Positions 18,220 to 27,073 of a stretch of 64,000 nt of DNA are shown piece after piece (position 1 is the stretch's first letter; each line of letters opens with the position of its first letter). The position numbers were made by a program, and so were the translations under genes. Origin of the DNA: Planococcus sp. MSAK28401 (lineage in GTDB: Bacteria; Bacillota; Bacilli; Bacillales_A; Planococcaceae); assembly GCF_018283455.1 (NCBI RefSeq), contig NZ_JAAMTH010000001.1, positions 219,001-283,000 of the forward strand, in the 5' to 3' direction. Under the pieces are notes generated by a model. That model was not told the DNA's origin and did not search any database. It was given only the letters and a program-made list of their open reading frames with translations.

Positions 18220-20259
18220 TTGAAATTCAGAGATTATGCGATATTGGTATCGGTGATCATGATTGTCATCATGATGGTTATCCCGCTGCCACCGCTGTTA
18301 TTGGATATTTTAATCATGATCAATATCAGCTTGGCGCTGACCATCATCCTGGTGGCGATGAACACGCAAGAACCGTTGCAGTTCTCAATCTTTCCGACGC
18401 TCCTCCTGCTGACGACTTTGTTCCGTCTTGGCTTGAACGTCTCGACGACGCGCTCGATCTTGACCAATCAAACCGGCGGGCAAGTCATCGAAACATTCGG
18501 CTCGTTCGTGGTCGGGGGCAGTGCCATCATCGGGATCTTGGTGTTCTTGATTTTGGTCATTATCCAATTCCTCGTCATCACCAAAGGTTCGGAGCGGGTA
18601 GCAGAAGTTGCGGCCCGTTTCACGCTCGATTCGATGCCCGGTAAACAGATGAGCATCGATGCCGATCTTGGAGCAGGGATGATTTCTGACCGCGAAGCGA
18701 AAACGCGCCGTGAAAAAGTCGGCCAGGAAGCCGATTTCTACGGCGCGATGGACGGTGCCAGTAAATTCGTTAAAGGCGATGCGATCGCCGGCATCATCAT
18801 CACCATCATCAATATCATCGGCGGTTTGATGATCGGCGTCGTCGTCCATGGCTTGCCGATCGGTGAAGCGGCGCAATTGTTCACTTTGCTATCGATCGGC
18901 GATGGACTGGTCAGCCAAATTCCGGCGCTGTTGATTTCGACGGCAATGGGGATTGTCGTCACCCGCGCCGTGTCGGATGGCAACCTCGGATCCGATATTA
19001 CCCGTCAATTGTTCGCTTTCCCGAAAATGCTGTACGTCGTCGCTGGAACGCTGATGATGCTCGCAGTTTTTACACCCATCAGTCCGCTGTTGATTATGCC
19101 AGTCGCTGGCGTCATTGCCTTTAGTGCCTTTAGGATGCAAAAAACGCTCAACGCCGAGGAAGCGGTTGAAAAAGACAGCGACCCGGGCGAAAAAGAAGCG
19201 GCCAATCTGAAAAGCCCGGAAAGCGTCACGGACCTTCTTCATGTCGATGCGATCGAATTCGAGTTCGGCTACGGCTTGATTCCAATCGCTGATAAAAACC
19301 AAGGCGGGGATCTATTGGACCGCGTCATCATGATCCGCCGCCAATGCGCGATGGAACTCGGCATTGTGGTTCCGGTCATCCGGATCCGCGACAATATCCA
19401 ATTGCAGCCCAATGAGTACGTCATCAAGATCAAAGGCAATCGGGTCGCACGCGGCGACATCATGCTCGACCATTATCTTGCGATGAGCCCAGGGGTCGAT
19501 GATGAAAACGTCTATGGCATCGAAACGGTCGAACCTGCATTTGGCATGCCGGCGTTATGGGTCGATGAAGATATGAAAGAAGAAGCAGAGATGGCGGGCT
19601 ACGCCATCGTCGATCCACCATCCGTCGTTTCGACGCATTTAACGGAAATTATCAAACGCCATGCACATGAACTCGTCGGCCGCCAAGAAGTGAAATCACT
19701 GATCGAAAATATACGTGACTCTTCTCCAGCCGTCGTCGAAGAATTGATTCCCAATTTGATGAGCATCGGGGAAGTGCAAAAAGTGCTCATGAAATTATTG
19801 AAGGAAAAAGTGTCGATCCGCAATTTGCTGGTCGTCCTGGAAACCTTGGCCGATTACGCGCCGCAGACGAAAGATGTCGATTTGCTGACGGAATACGTGC
19901 GCCAGGCACTCGCCAGACAAATCACCCGCCAGTATGCGCCGGACAATGAAGCACTGAAAGTCATCACGGCAGGAGCAAGCTTAGAGAAGAAATTCGCCGA
20001 TTCGGTCCACCGCACCGAACAAGGCAATTATCTATCGATCGACCCGGAATCGTCCCAGACGATTTTCCAGAAGATTACCGAGCAGGCAGGGCAGCTGCAG
20101 CAAAACGGCGTCCAGCCGATCCTGCTCACTTCGCCTGCTATCCGCATCTATATGCGCCAGTTCGTGGAACGCTTCGCGCCGGATCTGCCGGTGTTGTCCT
20201 ATAACGAATTGGAGCCTGAAATTGAAATCCAAAGTGTTGGAGTCGTGAATATCCCATGA
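18220..20259 (+). CDS. flhA: Flagellar biosynthesis protein FlhA
   Basis: Export-gate protein, 679 residues from a TTG start with GAGGAGG seven bases upstream; this gives the normal length. An open frame continues upstream to 18079 but those codons lie in the repeat element and lack homology-like character. About eight membrane helices in the first 330 residues, the FHIPEP motif region (FTLDSMPGKQMSIDADLGAG) and the cytoplasmic substrate-docking domain. Ends in an ATGA overlap with flhF. Confidence 0.95.
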   Translation: MKFRDYAILVSVIMIVIMMVIPLPPLLLDILIMINISLALTIILVAMNTQEPLQFSIFPTLLLLTTLFRLGLNVSTTRSILTNQTGGQVIETFGSFVVGGSAIIGILVFLILVIIQFLVITKGSERVAEVAARFTLDSMPGKQMSIDADLGAGMISDREAKTRREKVGQEADFYGAMDGASKFVKGDAIAGIIITIINIIGGLMIGVVVHGLPIGEAAQLFTLLSIGDGLVSQIPALLISTAMGIVVTRAVSDGNLGSDITRQLFAFPKMLYVVAGTLMMLAVFTPISPLLIMPVAGVIAFSAFRMQKTLNAEEAVEKDSDPGEKEAANLKSPESVTDLLHVDAIEFEFGYGLIPIADKNQGGDLLDRVIMIRRQCAMELGIVVPVIRIRDNIQLQPNEYVIKIKGNRVARGDIMLDHYLAMSPGVDDENVYGIETVEPAFGMPALWVDEDMKEEAEMAGYAIVDPPSVVSTHLTEIIKRHAHELVGRQEVKSLIENIRDSSPAVVEELIPNLMSIGEVQKVLMKLLKEKVSIRNLLVVLETLADYAPQTKDVDLLTEYVRQALARQITRQYAPDNEALKVITAGASLEKKFADSVHRTEQGNYLSIDPESSQTIFQKITEQAGQLQQNGVQPILLTSPAIRIYMRQFVERFAPDLPVLSYNELEPEIEIQSVGVVNIP

Positions 20260-21356
20260 GATTAAAAACCTACCGAGTTACTACAATGCCTGAAGCCATG
20301 GTGCTCATCAAAAGAGATTTGGGCGATGATGCCCTCATCCTCAATACGAAAAAAGTGAAAACCGGCGGCTTGTTCGGCTTGTTCCGAAAAGACTGCCTCG
20401 AAGTGACCGCGGCGGTTGAAACCATGGAAGAACCGGCGCCAAAATCCATTTCGCCAGTCAAAGCGCAAGCGATGCCTGCTGAAGCGCCAGTTAAAAAGAG
20501 CCAGGAAAACGATGCGCTGATGGACGAACTGCAAAGTTTGAAGCGGCTTATGATGCATGAAGGGCCGGAAGACCGGTTGCCCGAATCATTGCGGCCACTG
20601 CGAAGCTTGCTGGAAAAACAAGGTGTCGAAAAAGCAGTGCAGACAGAGCTTCTCTCTAAATTGCTGCAGGCATCAGAAAACGAAGAGCCGGTGCAGGAGG
20701 CGTTTCATGCGGAGCTCGTCCGCTTTATTGAGCAGCATCAACAGGCCGTCAAGAATGACTCGCCGTCGATCGCCTGCTTTATCGGTCCGACGGGCGTCGG
20801 CAAAACGACGACGATCGCAAAAGTGGCAGCTGAGCAATTGCTGGAACATAAACGCACCGTCGGTTTAATCACCGCCGATACGTATCGTATTGCAGCCGTG
20901 GCGCAATTGAAAACTTACGGCGAAATCCTGGATGTGCCGGTCGAGGTAGTCGAATCGCGTGAACAATTGGCCGGGGCACTGGATGCCTTGAAAGCCTGCG
21001 ACGTCATTTTGATCGATACGGCAGGGCGCAATTACCAGCAGGCCGAATACATTCAAGATTTACAGAAGTTGCTGCCGGAAACGCAGCATATCCATACGAC
21101 TTTGGTATTGAGCATGACGGCGAAATACGAAGACATGGTCCAGATCATCGGCAACTTCGAAGCGTTGTCGATCGATGAGCTGTTGCTGACGAAAAAAGAT
21201 GAAACCGCTTCTGCCGGGGTCATCCTCAATTTATTGCACCGCTACCGGATTCCGCTTCGCCGCATCGCGACCGGCCAAAATGTGCCGGATGATTTGGTTG
21301 CGGCAACGCCTGGGCGTATCGCCGATTATATTGCAGGGGAAGAGCGCCATGCGTGA
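20256..21356 (+). CDS. flhF: Flagellar SRP-type GTPase FlhF
   Basis: 366 residues: N-terminal basic/variable domain (MRLKTYRVTTMPEAMVLIKR), then the NG domain with Walker A GPTGVGKTTTIAKVA (near 177-191), TADTYRIAAVAQLKTYGEIL and DTAGRNYQQ. Controls flagellar placement with FlhG. ATGA overlap with flhA and an 8-base overlap with flhG. Confidence 0.94.
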   Translation: MRLKTYRVTTMPEAMVLIKRDLGDDALILNTKKVKTGGLFGLFRKDCLEVTAAVETMEEPAPKSISPVKAQAMPAEAPVKKSQENDALMDELQSLKRLMMHEGPEDRLPESLRPLRSLLEKQGVEKAVQTELLSKLLQASENEEPVQEAFHAELVRFIEQHQQAVKNDSPSIACFIGPTGVGKTTTIAKVAAEQLLEHKRTVGLITADTYRIAAVAQLKTYGEILDVPVEVVESREQLAGALDALKACDVILIDTAGRNYQQAEYIQDLQKLLPETQHIHTTLVLSMTAKYEDMVQIIGNFEALSIDELLLTKKDETASAGVILNLLHRYRIPLRRIATGQNVPDDLVAATPGRIADYIAGEERHA

Positions 21357-22206
21357 CCAGGCTGTTCAGTTAAGAGAAAAGATGTCCCGTAAAAAAACCA
21401 AGCCAAGTATACGCAATACGCGTGTACTGGCCGTGACAAGCGGAAAAGGCGGCGTCGGCAAATCGAATTTCACGTTGAACTTTGCGCTTGCGTTGATTGA
21501 ACAAGGGAAGTCGGTGCTGATCATCGACGTCGATTTGGGATTTGCCAATATCGATATCTTGTTCGGCCATGCGCCGCGCGAAACGATCGCGGGCATGCTC
21601 GACAAGCAATTGGCGATCGAAGACGTGATTGAGCACGGCCCACTCGATTTGCAATTGATTGCCGGAGGGCAAGGGTTTTCGGGTTTGTTTGAACTCGATG
21701 CCGAAAAGCTGAAACGTTTTATGGAACAGCTCGGCAGCCTGCAAGGAAAAGTGGATTTTGTGCTGCTTGATACGGGAGCAGGATTGTCGGAGAACAATAT
21801 GCGTTTTCTGCTCGCCGCAGATGAAGTGCTGTTGGTCACGACGCCTGAACCGACATCGGTCACCGATGCCTATTCAGTCGTCAAGATGATGCACGCCAAA
21901 GACTCGGACCTAGCCATCCGACTCGTCGTCAATCAATGCACCGACGGCAAAGAAGGGCGGCAGACAGCCGAAAACTTTGCGGAAGTCGCACAGCGCTTCC
22001 TGGATAAAGACATCCGGACGCTCGGCATTTTGCCGTCGGATCTCCATGTGCCGCAATCGGTCAAAAAGCAGGAGCCGTTCTTGTTGGCGCACCCGAACAG
22101 TTCGGCGAGCAAAGCGATGCGCACGCTCGCAGCAGGGTATCTGGAGTTGCCGTCGCCGTTCAAGATCGGGCTTCGTGGATTCGTCATGAAATTATTCTTC
22201 AAATAA
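21349..22206 (+). CDS. flhG: Flagellar number regulator FlhG (MinD/ParA family)
   Basis: 285 residues from the ATG overlapping the flhF stop, preceded by GGGGAAG. Deviant Walker A SGKGGVGKSN (about 32-41) and IIDVDLGFANIDILFG mark the MinD family. An N-terminal Gln/Arg/Lys segment fits the FlhF-stimulating peptide. In B. subtilis cheB-cheA-cheW-cheC-cheD follow flhG; here sigD starts 19 bp after the stop. Confidence 0.93.
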   Translation: MRDQAVQLREKMSRKKTKPSIRNTRVLAVTSGKGGVGKSNFTLNFALALIEQGKSVLIIDVDLGFANIDILFGHAPRETIAGMLDKQLAIEDVIEHGPLDLQLIAGGQGFSGLFELDAEKLKRFMEQLGSLQGKVDFVLLDTGAGLSENNMRFLLAADEVLLVTTPEPTSVTDAYSVVKMMHAKDSDLAIRLVVNQCTDGKEGRQTAENFAEVAQRFLDKDIRTLGILPSDLHVPQSVKKQEPFLLAHPNSSASKAMRTLAAGYLELPSPFKIGLRGFVMKLFFK

Positions 22207-22224
22207 AGGCATAGCGGAAGTGGG

Positions 22225-22992
22225 GTGGACAGCTTGGTAAATCAGAAATTGTCGAATGCAGAACTAGCGCAATGGGGAAACTGGCAGCAGCACAGGGACC
22301 AGGATGCCGGCGATTATTTAGTCGCGAAGTATTTGCCTTTGGTGGATTATGTGATTCAACGCTTTCTTATCAGCCTGCCGAAAACCGTCGATAAAGATGA
22401 AGTCCGAAGCTACGCCTATGAAGGCTTGCTGGACGCACTCGATAAATTCAAGCCGGAGAAAGACTGGAAATTCGAAACCTACGCCGCCTGGCGAATCAAG
22501 GGGGCAATCATCGACGGCCTCCGGAAAAGCGACTGGCTGCCGCGTTCGTTGCGGGACAAAGTGAAGAAAATCGAAAAAGCGTACGCTGAACTGGAACAGC
22601 AAAAAGGCGAGAGTGCCAGTGACCAGGAAGTGAGCGAATACTTGGGGATGACCCCAGCTGAGTTGAACCGCGCCGTCTCGGAAGCTGCCTTATCGGCAAT
22701 GCTGTCGATGGATGATGAACAGGCGAACTTGGAAGAGCGCATGCCGCGCGCCAGTATCGGTTCACCGGAACGCGAACTTTCCGCCCGCCTGACGAAAGAA
22801 GCATTAGCGAAGGCGGTGGCGGCTTTGCCGGAAAAAGAGAAATTGACGGTTTCCTTATGCTATTTCGAGGAAATGAAGCTAACCGAAATCGCGGAAATTC
22901 TCGGCCTTAGCGTTTCGAGGGTGTCGCAATTGCATTCGAAAGCGATGCTCCGGCTGCACGCAGCGGTTTTATCAGTCCACGAACATTATTAA
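22225..22992 (+). CDS. sigD: RNA polymerase sigma factor SigD (FliA/WhiG family)
   Basis: Sigma-28 type factor for late flagellar genes; 255 residues. Region 2 VAKYLPLVDYVIQRFLISLP ... DEVRSYAYEGLLDALDKF ... FETYAAWRIKGAIIDGLRK, then region 4 with LTEIAEILGLSVSRVSQLHS. Start is either GTG at 22225 or TTG at 22234; the ribosome region GGAAGTGGGGTGG can serve either. Gene order flhG-sigD-swrB-like matches B. subtilis once the che genes are removed. Confidence 0.94.
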   Translation: MDSLVNQKLSNAELAQWGNWQQHRDQDAGDYLVAKYLPLVDYVIQRFLISLPKTVDKDEVRSYAYEGLLDALDKFKPEKDWKFETYAAWRIKGAIIDGLRKSDWLPRSLRDKVKKIEKAYAELEQQKGESASDQEVSEYLGMTPAELNRAVSEAALSAMLSMDDEQANLEERMPRASIGSPERELSARLTKEALAKAVAALPEKEKLTVSLCYFEEMKLTEIAEILGLSVSRVSQLHSKAMLRLHAAVLSVHEHY

Positions 22993-23013
22993 TCGAAGGA
23001 AAGCAGGGAGCAG

Positions 23014-23427
23014 ATGGTAGGACTGTTGATAGTGGTCAGCACTTTATTGTTATTGTTGAACGTCAAACTGATGATGTCGAGAAAGCTGATGGTTGAACAG
23101 GAATCCGAACGGCTCGAAGCGGCCATGGCGGAATTCATCACAGCCGTTGAACAGGAAAATGATGCCTTATACGATAAATTGATGGACCGGCTGGAGCAGA
23201 CAGAAGCGAAAATGGCACAGTGGGAAAAAAGGGATCATCCAGTGGAAGAGCCGAAAAGCGCAGATTTCTCAGCCGATCAGCCTCCAGTGGAAACAAGCCG
23301 TCGCGAGAAAGTGAGGCAGCTCACAAAGCAAGGTTTTTCGGCTGCCCATATCGCCAAGCTGCTGGAATTGCCGATTGGCGAAGCGGAAGTCGCCGTCCAA
23401 TTAGAGAAGAAAAGACAGATTCGATAG
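23014..23427 (+). CDS. swrB: SwrB-like membrane-anchored coiled-coil protein
   Basis: 137 residues: N-terminal membrane anchor (VGLLIVVSTLLLLLNVKLMM), coiled coil (about 25-75), acidic linker, and a C-terminal helix-turn-helix-like unit (REKVRQLTKQGFSAAHIAKLLELPIGEAEV). Same architecture and position (just after sigD) as B. subtilis SwrB, which promotes export-gate activation. Sequence identity cannot be measured here, so the symbol rests on synteny and layout. Confidence 0.7.
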   Translation: MVGLLIVVSTLLLLLNVKLMMSRKLMVEQESERLEAAMAEFITAVEQENDALYDKLMDRLEQTEAKMAQWEKRDHPVEEPKSADFSADQPPVETSRREKVRQLTKQGFSAAHIAKLLELPIGEAEVAVQLEKKRQIR

Positions 23428-23440
23428 GTGGGACATGGAG

Positions 23441-23875
23441 ATGCGCATTGATGCAGCAAGGCCAAGGCCTTCAGAACAACCCAATACAGCGACTGCTAAA
23501 CCGCAAGGCGGGGCATTTGCCGGGGTCATGAAACAGTCGCGGACAGAGCTGAGGCGGGATGCACTCACACCGCTATTGGCAAATGTCGAACAGCGCGGAA
23601 AACGGCTCGCGGAACATCGGACCTTGGAGAATTTGGTTGCGTATAAACAATCCATCAAGCAATTTCTTGGAGAATCGCTTCGTCATGGAATCCAGCTGAG
23701 CGACCAAGCAGGCTCCAGTTTCGGAGAAGGGGCGCCGCCTCAACAAATCGTAAAGGTCATCGACGAAAAAGTGATTGCACTTCAGGATCAATTACTGGAT
23801 AATGAAGTGGAATATATTGGCATACTGGAAACAGTAGGGGAAATAAAAGGCTTGCTGCTCAATCTGTATATGTAA
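23441..23875 (+). CDS. YaaR/DUF327 family protein in the flagellar operon
   Basis: 144 residues from ATG 23441, spaced eight bases from AGGTGGG; ATG 23435 is the alternative. The TLENLVAYKQSIKQFLGESL and IVKVIDEKVIALQDQLLDNE segments fit the YaaR (DUF327) family: a disordered N-terminus, then an all-helical domain. Function is unknown. It sits between the SwrB-like and PilZ genes, 13 bp and 27 bp away, so it is almost certainly cotranscribed with flagellar genes. A motility role is inference from context. Confidence 0.75.
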   Translation: MRIDAARPRPSEQPNTATAKPQGGAFAGVMKQSRTELRRDALTPLLANVEQRGKRLAEHRTLENLVAYKQSIKQFLGESLRHGIQLSDQAGSSFGEGAPPQQIVKVIDEKVIALQDQLLDNEVEYIGILETVGEIKGLLLNLYM

Positions 23876-23902
23876 CAGGCCTGGGGGAAAGGGAGAAACA
23901 AT

Positions 23903-24253
23903 GTGAGTGATAACCGCAGGGAATTTTTTCGGGTGTCTTTCGTCCGCGCAATCACTGGGAAGGTAGGTCTTTCCGAAAAAGAAGAAGTTCTTGTAGACAT
24001 TTCCAGCCTGAGTGCCGGTGGGCTTGTTTTTGAAGCCTATATTGACTTCGCGCTGCATGAGCAGGTAATCTGCAGCTTCGAATTGCTAGATGAGCCGTTC
24101 CAACTTGAAGGGAAAATTATCCGCAAAGTGATTAAAGAACATCATTTCGAGTATGCTGTGCAGTTCAATGCCGGCCAGCGTTCTGTATCAAAATTATTCC
24201 AGCAATTGAATACATACCAAATCCGCAAAAGAAAAAGCGTATTGAATGATTAA
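23903..24253 (+). CDS. PilZ domain protein, putative c-di-GMP receptor
   Basis: 116 residues, essentially one PilZ domain. The RxxxR element is visible at the N-terminus (NRREFFRV); the second element reads DISSLSAGGL, where the usual [D/N]xSxxG register gives SLSAGG with Asp three residues upstream, so ligand binding is likely but not certain. GTG start after AAAGGGAG. Last gene of the operon, directly before its terminator. Together with the leader riboswitch it points to c-di-GMP control of motility at two levels. Confidence 0.82.
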   Translation: MSDNRREFFRVSFVRAITGKVGLSEKEEVLVDISSLSAGGLVFEAYIDFALHEQVICSFELLDEPFQLEGKIIRKVIKEHHFEYAVQFNAGQRSVSKLFQQLNTYQIRKRKSVLND

Positions 24254-24254
24254 A

Positions 24255-24278
24255 GGAAGGCTCCGGCCTTCTTTTTTT
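24255..24278 (+). terminator. Terminator closing the flagellar operon
   Basis: GAAGGC-TCCG-GCCTTC hairpin (24256-24271) followed by seven Ts. Placed 2 bp after the PilZ stop. Confidence 0.88.
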
Positions 24279-24343
24279 ATGCAGGAATATAGATGTCTCG
24301 AATCGAAAGTAATGGAAGGTGGATGAGGAGAGGGGATTGGGCA

Positions 24344-25102
24344 ATGCAAGCAGGTGAACATCTTCTGAATGTATGGCGGCGCTTTGACGGGCTGCCGATG
24401 GATAATTTAGTGAAGGCTTGGAATTATGAACGGGCTGGATTGAAAAAACAGCGCAGCGTCGAGCAAATGAGGGAGCATCGCGAGGCGCATGGGCTCGGCG
24501 GCAATTGCTTCGACCTGGCGCTTTGGCTGATGGCGGAATTTCGCGAGGCGGGAATCGAGGCATACGCGGTCGGTTCAGGACTCAGCACAGAAGGGGCACA
24601 TGCCGCGGTATTGGCGCTCGATGAAAAAGGCAGGCGTTTTCTATGTGATTTAGGGGACCAGTGGATACAGCCGATTTTAGTGGACTCACAAGATCCAGCT
24701 TTCTCCGATTCCCCGCACGCCGGCTTTTTTCCGGGAGCGGACGTGCAGTTGTCAGCTGAGCCTGATGGCATGACGATTATCTACCAACGACCGGGCGGCA
24801 AATTATCGGTACAGAAGTATTCACTGGATCCAGTCGGCGAAGAAGCATTTTGGCAGGCAGCGGAATATTCTCAGCATCAACTTGGCAAAACACCGCTTAT
24901 CGAAGTCCGTGTCCCGTTCGAAGGCGAAGTGGCGCATTGGGAATTCGGCGATTGGCAAAGCGAGCTCAGCACGAGCAAGGGCTTGTTCGAAGAAGAACCT
25001 GCCCCTTCCTTTGACGCATGGGTGGAGCGCATTCATGAGCGGTCAGGGTATGACCGCGATATAATAGAAGAAGCACTCGCATTTTACAAAAGCATGGACT
25101 GA
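24344..25102 (+). CDS. NAT/transglutaminase-like cysteine enzyme
   Basis: 252 residues from the ATG preceded by GAGGAGAGGGG; earlier in-frame start at 24293 lacks a ribosome site. The spaced triad Cys (GGNCFDLALWL), His (GAHAAVLAL) and Asp (LCDLGDQWIQ) matches the papain-like fold of arylamine N-acetyltransferases and transglutaminase-like proteins. Substrate unknown. First gene after the flagellar terminator, followed by GNAT and NUDIX genes with short gaps, so a three-gene unit is likely. Confidence 0.6.
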   Translation: MQAGEHLLNVWRRFDGLPMDNLVKAWNYERAGLKKQRSVEQMREHREAHGLGGNCFDLALWLMAEFREAGIEAYAVGSGLSTEGAHAAVLALDEKGRRFLCDLGDQWIQPILVDSQDPAFSDSPHAGFFPGADVQLSAEPDGMTIIYQRPGGKLSVQKYSLDPVGEEAFWQAAEYSQHQLGKTPLIEVRVPFEGEVAHWEFGDWQSELSTSKGLFEEEPAPSFDAWVERIHERSGYDRDIIEEALAFYKSMD

Positions 25103-25129
25103 GCAAAGCAAGGCAAGGAGGCAAAGCGC

Positions 25130-25600
25130 ATGAACACCAATTCATTACCGAAAGAAATCCAAACGGAGCGGCTGAAGCTGGTCCCGATAAGTGAAGAACT
25201 GTACCGTAATTTATACGGCAGCTACGAAATGGGCGCGCATATCAGCCTGCATTTGGATGATTTGAAACAAGATCAGCGGCTTCACGGCTGGGGCGCATGG
25301 ATCGCTTTCGATAAATCCGGCGCGCCAGTTGGCGATATGGGGTTTAAAGGGCGTCCGGATAAAGCCGGAAAAGTGGAGATCGGCTATGGCGTAAAAGAGT
25401 CTTATCAAGGCAATGGCTATGCAACAGAAGGCGTGCAAGGCTTGATCGATTCGGCCTTTTCATTTCCGGAGGTGCGGGAAGTGACGGCGGAATGCTATGA
25501 AGACAATGCGGCTTCAATCCGCGTGCTCGAAAAGCTGGGGTTTGAACGCACCGCTCAGTCGAAAGAATTGGTGTTCTGGAGGCTGCGCGATGGCTATTGA
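25130..25600 (+). CDS. GNAT family N-acetyltransferase (RimJ/RimL type)
   Basis: 156 residues. Opening QTERLKLVPISEELYRNLY, acetyl-CoA loop YQGNGYATEGVQGLI and the C-terminal NAASIRVLEKLGF are the hallmark of the RimJ/RimL-like Acetyltransf_3 group. Strong ribosome site AAGGAGG. The stop overlaps the next gene. Substrate (protein N-terminus or small amine) cannot be told. Confidence 0.88.
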   Translation: MNTNSLPKEIQTERLKLVPISEELYRNLYGSYEMGAHISLHLDDLKQDQRLHGWGAWIAFDKSGAPVGDMGFKGRPDKAGKVEIGYGVKESYQGNGYATEGVQGLIDSAFSFPEVREVTAECYEDNAASIRVLEKLGFERTAQSKELVFWRLRDGY

Positions 25601-26219
25601 AAAAATTGCTTGCGTCACACAGGATGGCGCGTTGACAGGTGTCGCAACCCGTGATGAAGTCCATCGGCAAGGTTTGTGGCACGAGACCTTTCATTGCTGG
25701 ATCGTGTCGCGTGAATTGGGCCGCACCCTACTCCACCTGCAGCTGAGAAGCCAGGATAAGGCGGATTTCCCAGGGCTTTTCGACATAACGGCAGCCGGCC
25801 ATATCGCAGCGCATGAATCGATGAAAGACGGCGTGCGGGAAATTGAGGAAGAGCTTGGCTTGACGCTTGCGTTTGAGCAATTGACGCCGCTCGGAGTTGT
25901 ACATGATGAGATTTCGCTGCCCGGATTTACTGACCGTGAGCGAGCTTTCGTTCATTTATACGAAGGCACGCAACTCGACCTGGCGGATTACCGCCTGCAA
26001 GCAGAGGAAGTAGCGGGGATGGCGGCCGTCGATTTCCAGGCATTTTTCGAATTGTGCATGAAGCAAACGGAAGCCATCGAGGCGCGTGGGTTTATTGAAA
26101 CACATGAAGGAAGACAGCCATTGAAGCAAAAACTCGGCTTGTCCGATTTCGTGCCGCATCAACCGTCGTATTGGAAGCAAGTGGCGATCCGCATCCGCCG
26201 GCAATTGATGGATAGTTAA
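25590..26219 (+). CDS. NUDIX hydrolase
   Basis: 209 residues from the ATG overlapping the GNAT stop by 11 bases. NUDIX box G-HIAAH-E-SMKDGV-REIEEELGL at about 71-92, with six rather than seven residues before REIEEE, a spacing used by IPP-isomerase-like NUDIX proteins. The N-terminal DEVHRQGLWHETFHCWIVS also resembles that subgroup. Likely a pyrophosphohydrolase of unknown substrate. Confidence 0.85.
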   Translation: MAIEKIACVTQDGALTGVATRDEVHRQGLWHETFHCWIVSRELGRTLLHLQLRSQDKADFPGLFDITAAGHIAAHESMKDGVREIEEELGLTLAFEQLTPLGVVHDEISLPGFTDRERAFVHLYEGTQLDLADYRLQAEEVAGMAAVDFQAFFELCMKQTEAIEARGFIETHEGRQPLKQKLGLSDFVPHQPSYWKQVAIRIRRQLMDS

Positions 26220-26228
26220 GCAGAAACC

Positions 26229-26270
26229 AAAAAGCGCTTGTATGGAAATTTTCCATACAAGCGCTTTTTT
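26229..26270. terminator. Bidirectional terminator
   Basis: Near-perfect palindrome (AAAAGCGCTTGTATGGAAA and its complement) with A- and T-runs, between the convergent NUDIX and ycsI genes. Confidence 0.92.
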
Positions 26271-26276
26271 AGTTTG

Positions 26277-27059
26277 TCAAAACACGCTGAAGTCTTCAGA
26301 TTTCAAGTCAGTGATGAACATATGGCCCGGGGCATGGGTGATCATCAAGGAAGGTTTGCTTTCCATGGCAACAGCTTGGGGCGTTACGCCGCAAGCCCAG
26401 AAGACCGGCACTTCGCCAGGCTTGATTTCCACCGCGTCGCCGAAATCGGGCTTTGTGATGTCTTGGATGCCGATCGATTCGGGATTTCCGATATGGACGG
26501 GAGCGCCGTGGACGTTCGGAAAGCGGCTCGTCACTTGGACCGCGCGCACGATGTCTTGTTCTTTGATCGGGCGCATGCTGACGACGGTCGGTCCTTGGAA
26601 GCGGCCGGCTGGGACGGCGGGAATCGATGTCTTGTACATCGGCACGTTGCAGCCTTGTTGCTGATGGCGCATCGGGATGCCGTTTTGCGTCAGCGCTTCT
26701 TCGAATGTAAAGCTGCAGCCAAGCAGGAACGCGACCATATCGTCGGTCCATAATGACCGGATGTCTGCTGTCTCTTCTGTCAGTGTGCCGTCCCGGTAGA
26801 CGCGGTATTTGGGAATGTCAGTGCGCAAGTCTGCAGTCGGTGCTGACAGGGCCGGAACGAACGAACCGGGTTCTGTGACATCGATAACAGGGCAGGATTT
26901 CGGGTTGCGCTGGCAGAATAGCAGAAATTCGAACGCCATGTCTTTCGGCAAAATGGCCAGATTCGTTTGGATGAATCCTGGGGCAAAGCCGGAAGTCGGT
27001 GCTTGGAATTCGCCTGTTCGGATGGCGCTGCGCAGCTCTTCTGGAGATGTGAATTGCAT
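26277..27059 (-). CDS. ycsI: YcsI family protein (DUF1445, putative hydro-lyase)
   Basis: 260 residues with the family's FAPGFIQTNLAILP, CQRNPKSCPVIDV and QGCNVPMYKT segments and the closing THAPGHMFITD motif. The family includes D-glutamate cyclase-like enzymes; in B. subtilis ycsI lies in the kip/5-oxoproline cluster. Here it is the last gene of the same cluster on the minus strand, 14 bp after the NRAMP gene. Linking it to 5-oxoproline metabolism is inference. Confidence 0.85.
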   Translation of the reverse strand: MQFTSPEELRSAIRTGEFQAPTSGFAPGFIQTNLAILPKDMAFEFLLFCQRNPKSCPVIDVTEPGSFVPALSAPTADLRTDIPKYRVYRDGTLTEETADIRSLWTDDMVAFLLGCSFTFEEALTQNGIPMRHQQQGCNVPMYKTSIPAVPAGRFQGPTVVSMRPIKEQDIVRAVQVTSRFPNVHGAPVHIGNPESIGIQDITKPDFGDAVEIKPGEVPVFWACGVTPQAVAMESKPSLMITHAPGHMFITDLKSEDFSVF

Positions 27060-27073
27060 GATTCAATCACTCC

